DNA of 64,000 nt, from NCBI GenBank assembly GCA_034104345.1, contig JAXEDY010000029.1, positions 62,001 to 126,000 on the forward strand, given 5' to 3'. A model generated the notes under the pieces. It did no database searches. It was not told where the DNA came from and was given only the letters and a program-made list of their open reading frames with translations. Positions 26,048-33,359 of this stretch are shown here, piece by piece (positions within the stretch are counted from its first letter, which is position 1; each line of letters starts with the position of its first letter). The position numbers were made by a program, and so were the translations under genes. Source of the DNA: HGM11416 sp034104345. Its GTDB lineage: Bacteria; Bacillota; Clostridia; Christensenellales; Borkfalkiaceae.

Positions 26048-26641
26048 TCAGAATATTTTTGCAAGATGCGGAACTACTTCTTTAATTTCGATGTCTGTGG
26101 TGTTTAACATTAAATCGTAGTTCTCTTTAACGCCCCACCGTTTGCCCGTATAAAATTCGTAATAACTTTGGCGGTCTTTATCGATGCGTTCTATTTGTTT
26201 TTTAAGTTGCTTGTCGTCTAAATTTTCGCCCGAACGTTCGCGGCAACGTTTAATGCGGCTTTCGATATCGGCATAAACGAAAATTTTGCAAGGCTCAAAA
26301 TCGCGCAGAATATAGTCGGCGCAACGCCCAACGATAACGCAGTCGGATTTTTGCGCAAGGTCTTTGATAATTTCAGACTGTTTTGCGTAAATTTCGCCCA
26401 CTTGCTTTAAATAATACGAATCGGAAACGAAAAAACTTTGCGCCGTGGTTATGGGAAACAGCGCGTGCGGCTTTTTTTCAAGCACTCCGCGAACGTATTC
26501 TTCCGAAAGCGAAGTGTGTTTTGCGATTTCGCTTACTATTTCTTTATCGTAATATTCGATTTTAAGTTCTTCTGCGAGTCGTCTGCCGAATTCGCGACCG
26601 CCGCTTCCGAATTGTCTGCCTATGGTGATAATTTTGTTCAT
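26048..26641 (-). CDS. Cytidylate kinase-like family protein
   Basis: A 197-residue P-loop protein of the cytidylate-kinase-2 family (PF13189), a group with nucleotide-kinase fold but unproven substrate. It opens MNKIITIGRQFGSGGREFG (Walker A variant, residues 8-15), followed by YYDKEIVSEIA, the CMP-kinase-like VIVGRCADYILRD and an Arg-rich lid (RIKRCRERSGE). It lies 13 nt after miaA on the same strand and is probably cotranscribed. The true CMP kinase (Cmk) is usually longer (about 220) and fused or adjacent to rpsA; that context is absent here. Confidence 0.85.
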   Translation of the reverse strand: MNKIITIGRQFGSGGREFGRRLAEELKIEYYDKEIVSEIAKHTSLSEEYVRGVLEKKPHALFPITTAQSFFVSDSYYLKQVGEIYAKQSEIIKDLAQKSDCVIVGRCADYILRDFEPCKIFVYADIESRIKRCRERSGENLDDKQLKKQIERIDKDRQSYYEFYTGKRWGVKENYDLMLNTTDIEIKEVVPHLAKIF

Positions 26642-26654
26642 ATACCGATCTCCT

Positions 26655-27548
26655 TTAAGATTTCTCGTTTAAAAATTCGTTGCAAAGGGCGAGCGCTTGA
26701 CTTTCAAAATCGCCCGTCATATCGAGCCAAACGGCTTTTTTTTCTTTTTTAAACCAAGTTATCTGCCTTTTTGCAAAATGCCTTATTTGTTTTAAAAGTT
26801 CTTCGCGGTATTCGTTAAAATCGTATTCGCCGCGCAAATAACGCAAAGTATAACGATATTCAAGCCCCAATCCGTCTAAAAACTCGTCGGTAGCGCCGTT
26901 TTTGCGCAAGTTTTCGACTTCCTCCACCATTCCTTGTTTTATCCGTTCGTCAAGGCGGATTTCTATTCTTTTATAAAGTTCGTCGCGCGGGTAAACGCAT
27001 ACGAGTTGCAAACAATCGTAAACGGGCGAATTTACGCCGTCTTTTATGCCCTTTCTTAATTTTTCGACTCTGCGTTGCAAATGTCGCGGCGACAAACCTT
27101 CGGGAACTTCCGCCCCCGCCGCTTTAAGTTCGGCTTCTAACTCTTCGCGCGTAAGGTCGTTAATTTCGCTGCGAACGCTTTCGGCTTCTGCGCTTTCTTC
27201 TTCTGTTGAAAAGTTATAACCTTCGACGACCGCGCGCGAATAAAGTCCCGTTCCGCCAACCAAAAAAGGTATTTTTTTACGCATCAATATATCGTTAATA
27301 GACTTATAGGCGCACTTTTGATATTCGGCAAGCGAAAATCTTTCGTTAGGATTTTTAATATCGAGCAAGTGGTGAACGGCAAGTTTTTGTTCTTCGGCGG
27401 TTACTTTGCCCGTGCCTAAATCGAGCCCTTTATACACCTGCCGCGAATCGCACGACACTATTTCGCCGCCCAGTTTTCGGGCAAGGTATATTCCAAGCCC
27501 GCTTTTCGAGCATGCCGTAGCGCCCACGACCGTAATCAATTTTTCCAT
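26655..27548 (-). CDS. miaA: tRNA dimethylallyltransferase MiaA
   Basis: Transfers dimethylallyl to N6 of A37 in tRNAs reading UNN codons, the step before MiaB. The 297-residue protein has family length: P-loop region VVGATACSKSGLG (6-18), CDSRQVYKGLDLGTGK with the conserved Asp-Ser and Gln-Val-Tyr, HHLLDIKNPNERFSLAEY, FLVGGTGLY, and the C-terminal GLEYRYTLRYLRG and KRQITWFK. The P-loop is abnormal: families have G-P-T-A-S-G-K-[ST], here G-A-T-A-C-S-K-S, with Ser where the glycine before Lys is expected. ATG 27548 is chosen because it matches the family start; the frame runs on to 27599. No SD is seen; TATAAT ends 7 nt before the ATG. Confidence 0.93.
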   Translation of the reverse strand: MEKLITVVGATACSKSGLGIYLARKLGGEIVSCDSRQVYKGLDLGTGKVTAEEQKLAVHHLLDIKNPNERFSLAEYQKCAYKSINDILMRKKIPFLVGGTGLYSRAVVEGYNFSTEEESAEAESVRSEINDLTREELEAELKAAGAEVPEGLSPRHLQRRVEKLRKGIKDGVNSPVYDCLQLVCVYPRDELYKRIEIRLDERIKQGMVEEVENLRKNGATDEFLDGLGLEYRYTLRYLRGEYDFNEYREELLKQIRHFAKRQITWFKKEKKAVWLDMTGDFESQALALCNEFLNEKS

Positions 27549-27638
27549 AGATTTAATTATAAAATACCCCCGCTTCGTCCGTTTTTGCGATAAACGCAAA
27601 CATAAAAACAGGCGGTTGCGGGGGTAAAACTTTTTAAA

Positions 27639-28508
27639 TTATTTTTCTAAAGTTATGCTTTTGATAACTACGCTTTTTGCGGGAATAGTTCTGAAATTCA
27701 AAGCGTTTTCGCTTCTTTTGGTTTCGAAATCGATTTGTTCCGCGTCGGTGAGCATATCGCCGTTAGCGGTAGAAAAACCTTTATAATATCTGTAAGTATC
27801 GCCGTTTTTAGCGTAAGTTATATATTGCCCCGCCCAGTCGTATTCGGTGTTTTTATCGCCGTCTTTATCGCAATAATAAACGCTTACGCCGTCATTCGAA
27901 ACGAGATCGGTAAGGGTTTTCATTTTTGCAAGGCTGCTCTTTTTAGCCCAGCTGTCGTCTTCTGCGTCGGCGTCGCCGTCATCGTCGACAAGTTTGCCGA
28001 AAACGCAATATTTTTCGCTTGAAAAAGTAGACGATCCGAAAGTTACGGCAATGGTCGCTTTACCCGAATCGTATTCGTCAACGTCGGTTCTTTTTAAAAG
28101 GAGCGCGCCGTTACCTACGGTAAGTTTGTTACCTTTCCATCCTCTATTATAAAATTCGCCGACAACTTCGCTACCCTGATCGATAAAATCGAGAGTTTTA
28201 CCGTCTGAATTAAGTTTAGCGTCGCCGAACTGCGCATAGTCGGAATTTACGTTGCTTATGCAAACGCCGTTATAATAACCTTTTTCGATAAGGCTTTCGA
28301 TATGAGCAATGGTTTTAGGCGCGAAGTTAACGTAAAGTTCGGCATAAATATCGCTTTCGTGTTCGTTACCATCGGTATCGTAAAGGGTAACGGTGATTTT
28401 AACGCGATGAATTTCGCTGCCGTCTTTAATGGTTTTGCACGAAACGCAGAATAACAGCGTTGCCACAATCAAAAGCGCAGCGACCAGCTTGGATAATAAA
28501 TTTTTCAT
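27639..28508 (-). CDS. Cyclophilin-like lipoprotein, probably without peptidyl-prolyl isomerase activity
   Basis: A 289-residue lipoprotein: signal peptide, lipobox CVSC with Cys24, then a cyclophilin fold recognisable from the strand DIYAELYVNFAPKTIAHIESLIEKG followed by YYNGV. In active cyclophilins the next residues are FHRV and F-x-x-Q-G-G; here they read CISNVNSDYAQFGD, so the catalytic Arg and Gln are lost. The C-terminal part (TIAVTFGSSTFSSEKYCVFGKL) matches the later cyclophilin strands, with an Asp-rich loop (DDDGDADAEDDS). AAAGGAG precedes the ATG. A role as an extracytoplasmic binding protein or folding factor is inferred. Confidence 0.75.
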   Translation of the reverse strand: MKNLLSKLVAALLIVATLLFCVSCKTIKDGSEIHRVKITVTLYDTDGNEHESDIYAELYVNFAPKTIAHIESLIEKGYYNGVCISNVNSDYAQFGDAKLNSDGKTLDFIDQGSEVVGEFYNRGWKGNKLTVGNGALLLKRTDVDEYDSGKATIAVTFGSSTFSSEKYCVFGKLVDDDGDADAEDDSWAKKSSLAKMKTLTDLVSNDGVSVYYCDKDGDKNTEYDWAGQYITYAKNGDTYRYYKGFSTANGDMLTDAEQIDFETKRSENALNFRTIPAKSVVIKSITLEK

Positions 28509-28563
28509 TATTTTCTCCTTTAGGGTTATATCCTTTTAATTTAGTTGATTGCTTTATTAAATT

Positions 28564-29820
28564 TTAACTTAAAATGTCGTTAATGTCAAAGGTTTTTGGC
28601 ATATTTTCACAAATCGCAAAACTTTGAAAGACCGAATAATCGTAATTTTGTTCGCAAACGGCATAATTTTTATCGGCGGGCGCCGAAAAATAATAATTAG
28701 AATCCGAATCGCACGAATCGCTCGACGCAAACAGATAGAAAAGCCCTACGGCAAGCGCCATTGCGAGCAACACCGCGATTATAACGCGCAACGGCGATAC
28801 GGGAGTTTTTCCGCACACCTTTCCCGTGTTGCCGTTTACCGAAACCGGATATTCTTTTTTACGATATCTGAAATTCGAACGGTAAATCGGGAGCAAAACA
28901 TATTTATAGGTTACGTTTTCATGCGTGGTTGAAACGTTTAAATAATCTACTTCGGTGCAGTCGTATTTTTCAAGTATCGCGCGGCGAAGATCGGCGTCGA
29001 TTATTTTTTTCGCGTCGCCCCAGCAATTTTTCAAATCTTTTTTATAATGGTTCGCGGCGTAGCCCGACAAAAACTTCTGCTCGTAAACGCAAAGCGTATC
29101 TAGGCGATAAGGTAAAAGTTTTTCGAGTTCGCCCTGCGGCATGTTGCCGCTCGAAATAAAAACGTCGTCGAAAAACTTCGAATAAGTACCCGAAACGTTA
29201 TACCACTTTATATACGTTTCGGTGCGCGTGCCTTTGCTCGTTTTAACCGTGCGGGTGCACTGCTTGCCTATTCGCCCGTAATATTTCGAAAAAGTATCGC
29301 TATCGAAAGTAAAACAAGGCTGATAAATTCCGCTTATTTCGCCGTGCGTTAAATTCTTTTTGAACTTGCGCGGAGCAAACAACTTTTTGCGCGCCCACTT
29401 TTTGGCTTCGTCGGCAGCCTGTTGTTTGGTAATTTCAAACGGATAAACCGCCTGCGGCTTGATACCGGGCATTTCGTCGCACTTTACGATGTGCGGAGTT
29501 GAACAAAACGGACAACTTGCGGCAACTTCGCCGCTTTTTAAAATCACTTCGGCTCCGCAGTTTTCGCAACGGAAAAGAGTAGCTTCGCCGCTCCAGCTTT
29601 CGGCGTCGTCGAAGCCTTTTTCGATGTTTTGTTCGTTTACGTTTTTATCTTTTTCGAATTTTTCTACCGAACCGCAATGCTCGCATTTAAGCGACTGGGT
29701 TTGCGGATCGAACTTCATGTTTCCCCCGCACCGCTCGCATTTTATAAACGCGGTATCGCGCTGCTTTTCGCCTATATTGTCGTTATCGACGACGCGCCCG
29801 TTTTCTTCGGATAAATCCAT
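28564..29820 (-). CDS. TFIIB-type zinc-ribbon membrane protein, YdjG-like
   Basis: A 418-residue protein with two tandem zinc ribbons (CERCGG...CEHCG and CENCGA...CPFCS, residues about 28-110 of the longer frame), a central soluble domain with segments such as LTHGEISGIYQPCFTFD and IKWYNVSGTYSKFFDD, and one transmembrane helix (PLRVIIAVLLAMALAVGLFYLF) near the C-terminus followed by a 45-residue tail. The layout matches YdjG of Bacillus, which works with the SPFH protein YdjI in a membrane-stress complex; an SPFH protein is encoded two genes upstream here. Start at 29820 has GGGAG 8 nt upstream; a more distal ATG at 29838 is less well placed. Confidence 0.72.
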   Translation of the reverse strand: MDLSEENGRVVDNDNIGEKQRDTAFIKCERCGGNMKFDPQTQSLKCEHCGSVEKFEKDKNVNEQNIEKGFDDAESWSGEATLFRCENCGAEVILKSGEVAASCPFCSTPHIVKCDEMPGIKPQAVYPFEITKQQAADEAKKWARKKLFAPRKFKKNLTHGEISGIYQPCFTFDSDTFSKYYGRIGKQCTRTVKTSKGTRTETYIKWYNVSGTYSKFFDDVFISSGNMPQGELEKLLPYRLDTLCVYEQKFLSGYAANHYKKDLKNCWGDAKKIIDADLRRAILEKYDCTEVDYLNVSTTHENVTYKYVLLPIYRSNFRYRKKEYPVSVNGNTGKVCGKTPVSPLRVIIAVLLAMALAVGLFYLFASSDSCDSDSNYYFSAPADKNYAVCEQNYDYSVFQSFAICENMPKTFDINDILS

Positions 29821-29995
29821 ACCTCTATCTCCCGCCATCCTGCCAAAGCAAGCAAAAACAAACCGCAGACAAGCGACTTTTTTCGCCCGAAAAAAGCAAA
29901 ACGAAAAGTTTAAAAAGCGAATATCGAATATATCCGCTTTTCGTTAAAATTATGGTTTGATTGCCGCTGCAAAAAGCCGCATTTCAACCGATAAA

Positions 29996-30193
29996 TCAAT
30001 AGTTGTTAAGTTTTTCGAGCAATTCGTCGAGTTCAGCGCCGTGTGCCGAAACAGCCTGCTCGACCGTTTCCATGTGAGCGAACGCGCAACCTAAGCAGTG
30101 CATGCCGTAATTTTGAAGAATTTGAACCGAATCGGGGTTAATGTTTACTACGTCAGAAATAAGGGTGTCTTTGGTGATTTTTTGTTTTTCCAT
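29996..30193 (-). CDS. DUF1858 small CxxC protein
   Basis: A 65-residue protein of the DUF1858 / hybrid-cluster-protein-associated redox disulfide family (TIGR03980 type). It has the family pattern: I-T-K-D-T-L-I-S-D-V-V, then YGMHCLGCAFAHMET with the CxxC pair, then AHGAELDELLEKLN. Family members are thought to act in thiol/redox or Fe-S chemistry, without a proven reaction. GGGAG lies 8 nt before the ATG. Sits between the SPFH gene and the YdjG-like gene on the same strand with gaps of 150-180 nt. Confidence 0.9.
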   Translation of the reverse strand: MEKQKITKDTLISDVVNINPDSVQILQNYGMHCLGCAFAHMETVEQAVSAHGAELDELLEKLNNY

Positions 30194-30346
30194 TGTTATT
30201 CTCCCGCCGCAAAAGCGGCTTTAAAATTTTTATTTCTACTTTATTATTTACTTTATTTTTTGTTTTATTCTTTTTTCGCCGCGACGGCAAAGATTAAGCC
30301 GCCGCCGCTTATAAACTTATAAATTTATAAATTAAATTATTGAATA

Positions 30347-31432
30347 TTAAAGTTTTTTGCCGCATTCTGGGCAGAATTTAGCACCCGCTTCAACCTGATT
30401 TCCGCATTCGGGGCAGAATTTTTTCTGCGGGATTTTCGCGCCGCATTCGGGGCAGAACTTAGCGCCAGCCGATACGGGTTTTCCGCAGTCGGGGCAAACG
30501 CCCGCCGTCTGCGCCTTAGGTTCTTCGGGTTTAGCCGCGACCGCGGGTTGCGAGTTTTGCGAACTATTCGTTTTGAACGCGTCGGCAAAAACCGAACCCA
30601 TTCCCGCGCCCGCGCCGAGACCTATGCCCGCGCCCATAAACGCGCCGCCCATTCCCGGGTTTTTAGCCGCGTCTTTAAGCGCTTCGGCAGCCGCGACTTT
30701 CATCATCGTATCGGTAGCGCCCCCTAAAATTCCGAGGCGCGAACGTTCGTCGAGAGCCTTTTCGACTTCCGACGGAACGGACATGTTCTCGATCACGAGA
30801 TTGGTAAGTTCAAGCCCTATATCTTTAAAGGTCTGCTGAATTTTCGATTTTACTATGGTTTGGAATTCCTGTGTATTGCCCGCCAAGTCGAGCGCCGAAA
30901 TTTTGCTTTCGCCTATGGCGTCGGTAAGCCCCGAAACTAAAATTCCCTTTAAATATTCCTGAATATCTTCGGTTTTAAACGAAGAATTGGTGCCGAAAAG
31001 TTGGCGCATGAAAGTGGGTGCGTCGTTTACCTTATAAGCAAACGAACCGAACCCCCTTACCCTTATAACCCCGAATTCGGGATCGCGCATCATAAACGGG
31101 TTTTGCGTACCCCATTTAATGTTGGTGAACTGTTTTGTGTTTACGAAGTATACGTCGAGCGTTATGGGCGTTTCGAATTTATACTTCCACGAAGCGAGTT
31201 TTGTAAGCACGGGAAGTATTTCGGTTTTTAGTTCGTAAAGACCGGGTTCGAATACTTCGGCTATCTGCCCTTTATAAACGAAAATGGCAACCTGCGATTC
31301 GCGGACGGTAAGCGAACTTTTGTCGTTTACTTCTTTGCCGTTGTTTTTAAAGGGATATTTGTAAACCATCGTATTGCGGCTGTCGTCGCTCCATTCGATG
31401 TTAATCCTGAACAAATTGCTGAAAAGTGCCAT
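30347..31432 (-). CDS. SPFH-domain protein with C-terminal zinc ribbons, YdjI-like
   Basis: A 361-residue member of the SPFH/virion-core-protein-like family (YdjI of Bacillus). The SPFH region (about 25-250) contains TVRESQVAIFVYKGQIAEVFEPGLYEL-type strands, the helical part ends at EVEKALDERSRLG, then a Gly/Met/Ala-rich flexible segment (about 255-305) and two double-cysteine zinc ribbons (CPDCG...CPECG and CPECG...CPECG). Start at 31432 is fixed by GGGAG 8 nt upstream; the frame extends 7 codons further. Own promoter at 31566-31594. Probably a membrane-associated scaffold that works with the YdjG-like protein; PspA is not encoded nearby. Confidence 0.83.
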   Translation of the reverse strand: MALFSNLFRINIEWSDDSRNTMVYKYPFKNNGKEVNDKSSLTVRESQVAIFVYKGQIAEVFEPGLYELKTEILPVLTKLASWKYKFETPITLDVYFVNTKQFTNIKWGTQNPFMMRDPEFGVIRVRGFGSFAYKVNDAPTFMRQLFGTNSSFKTEDIQEYLKGILVSGLTDAIGESKISALDLAGNTQEFQTIVKSKIQQTFKDIGLELTNLVIENMSVPSEVEKALDERSRLGILGGATDTMMKVAAAEALKDAAKNPGMGGAFMGAGIGLGAGAGMGSVFADAFKTNSSQNSQPAVAAKPEEPKAQTAGVCPDCGKPVSAGAKFCPECGAKIPQKKFCPECGNQVEAGAKFCPECGKKL

Positions 31433-31565
31433 ATTGTTTTCTCCCGACAGCAAGGCGTTCTATGCCCGAAAGTCGCCGTTTATTTGCACCCGTCGGCGTA
31501 CGAAATTAAATTTTTCGCACATTTTACGACCCGCCGTCATTTGTTTTCGTAATTTTTATATTATG

Positions 31566-31594
31566 ATTATATCATTATATGCGAAAAATTTCAA
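31566..31594 (-). promoter_or_regulatory. Promoter of the SPFH-protein gene
   Basis: -35 TTGAAA (31589-31594), 17-nt spacer, -10 TATAAT (31566-31571). The leader is about 130 nt. Confidence 0.75.
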
Positions 31595-31692
31595 TAAAAA
31601 TAAATAAATTTTTTCGCAAATTTTTTGCATGCAAGCCGTAAATTAGCCGCTTACGTCATATTTTACGTTTATGCGCATTATTTTTGAGGTTT

Positions 31693-32526
31693 TTACTTTC
31701 TGTAATTTACTATCGCGTTCGAAAGTTCGCAAAACTGCGCGCTCGAAAGGGTTTCTCCGCGAACGGCAGGCGACAAACCGCAACTTAAAATTAAATTTTC
31801 GGCTTCGGGTTTGCTTATTTTCAAGCCCTGCGACAGATTATTCGCCAAAGTTTTGCGGCGCGACGAGAATGCCGCTCGCACCGTTTCGCGGTATACTTCG
31901 CGCGATAAAATATCGTGTTTTTGCTTATCGAAAGTTATTTTTACCACCTCAGAATCGACGTTTGGGCGCGGATAAAACATTTCGCGCGGAACAAACAACA
32001 ATTTTTGCGAATTTGCAACGGCGTTTATTCCGGCGGTAATCGCACCGTATTCGGGCGTTGCGGGCTCGGCGCAAAACCTTTCGGCTACTTCGAGCTGAAC
32101 CATTATAACTATCGCCTTGCAATGCTGCGACTGTTCGACGAACTTCATAATGAGAGGCGAAGTTATGTAATAAGGCAGATTTGCCACGATAACGTAGTCT
32201 TCGCCGATGTGTTTTTCGATGACGTCGGTTTTTTCGCGCATTACGTCGCGAAAAGTAATTTCGCAATTGTCTACGCCGCTTAAATTTTCGGCAAGCACGG
32301 GTTTAAGCGTTTGATCTATCTCGTAGCCGTAAACGAATTTCGCTTTTTTGCAAAGTTCTTTTGTAAGCGTTCCCGCCCCGCACCCTATTTCGAGCACGGC
32401 GTCGTTATCGGTTATTCCGCTTAAATTCACTATTTTATCGAGCAGATTTGTGTCGCTTATAAAATTCTGACCGAATTTTTTGCTGAATTTAAACGAGTGT
32501 TTGTTAAGAAGTTCGTTAAGTTTCAT
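31693..32526 (-). CDS. rsmA: 16S rRNA (A1518/A1519-N6)-dimethyltransferase RsmA (KsgA)
   Basis: Dimethylates two adjacent adenines in helix 45 of 16S rRNA late in 30S assembly. The 277-residue protein shows the N-terminal KKFGQNFISD, SAM-binding motif I VLEIGCGAGTLT, acidic YGYEID, motif IV NLPYYITSPL and the C-terminal RAAFSSRRKTLANNL. Third gene of the metG-tatD-rsmA unit, 24 nt after tatD; this order is conserved in Bacillus and Clostridia. Confidence 0.97.
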   Translation of the reverse strand: MKLNELLNKHSFKFSKKFGQNFISDTNLLDKIVNLSGITDNDAVLEIGCGAGTLTKELCKKAKFVYGYEIDQTLKPVLAENLSGVDNCEITFRDVMREKTDVIEKHIGEDYVIVANLPYYITSPLIMKFVEQSQHCKAIVIMVQLEVAERFCAEPATPEYGAITAGINAVANSQKLLFVPREMFYPRPNVDSEVVKITFDKQKHDILSREVYRETVRAAFSSRRKTLANNLSQGLKISKPEAENLILSCGLSPAVRGETLSSAQFCELSNAIVNYRK

Positions 32527-32550
32527 TTTTTTTTGCGTTATTTTTGGTTT

Positions 32551-33324
32551 TTAAATATCGAATTCGGCTTTTTTAAATAGATTCTGCGCGTTTTTCGCCG
32601 CAATTTCTTCAAGTTTTTCAAAACTTAAATTTAAAATTTCGGCGGCTTTTTCATAAACGAACTTAACGTAAGCGGGTTCGTTCGTTTCGCCGCGATGCGG
32701 AACGGGAGCCATATACGGGCAGTCTGTTTCGAACATAATCCTATCCGTCGGCAAACTTTTAATAATTTCTTCTTTCTTGGCGTTTTTAAAGGTAATAACC
32801 CCGCCGAACGCAAAATACGCGCCCATATCGAGATAAATTTTTGCGGATTCTTTGCTTTCGGAATAGCAATGCATTAAAAAGCCGTGGTTTAAAAGCGACC
32901 TGTTCGCCCTAAAAATATCCGTAACTTCTTTAGTTGCTTCGCGCGAATGAACGATGAACGGAAGCCCCGCCTTATCCGCAAGATAAATCTGTTTTTCAAA
33001 CGCCCGTTTCTGATTTTCGATATCGTCGGCACCGTAATGTTTATCGATGCCTATCTCGCCCAAAGCGACGCATTTTTTTTGGTTTAAAATTTGCAAAAGT
33101 TCGGCTATAGCACCGTTATCAAGGGTTTCGCAGTCGGAGGGATGCACCCCCGCCGCACAAAAAACGCCGCTGTGTGCGTTGGCAAATTCAAGCGATTTCT
33201 GCGACGACGGCATATCGTAGCCGACCGTTACAACGTTTTTAACGCCCGCCGAAAAAGCTCGGTTTAATTGGCTTTCGCCGCCTGAATATCGTTCGTCGGT
33301 TAAATGCGCGTGCGTATCTATCAT
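32551..33324 (-). CDS. TatD-family metal-dependent DNase
   Basis: A 257-residue TIM-barrel hydrolase of the TatD/YabD family, usually a 3'-5' exonuclease acting on single-stranded DNA in repair. Metal ligands can be followed: MIDTHAHL (His5, His7), the Glu in ALGEIGID, HSREA, LMHCYSES and the final Asp in FETDCPY. It lies between metG (35-nt gap) and rsmA, the normal place for this gene in Firmicutes. No strong SD is visible, so translation may depend on coupling to metG. Confidence 0.92.
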   Translation of the reverse strand: MIDTHAHLTDERYSGGESQLNRAFSAGVKNVVTVGYDMPSSQKSLEFANAHSGVFCAAGVHPSDCETLDNGAIAELLQILNQKKCVALGEIGIDKHYGADDIENQKRAFEKQIYLADKAGLPFIVHSREATKEVTDIFRANRSLLNHGFLMHCYSESKESAKIYLDMGAYFAFGGVITFKNAKKEEIIKSLPTDRIMFETDCPYMAPVPHRGETNEPAYVKFVYEKAAEILNLSFEKLEEIAAKNAQNLFKKAEFDI

Positions 33325-33359
33325 AATTGATTTTTCGTTTTTTCAGCCTTTTCGGTTTT

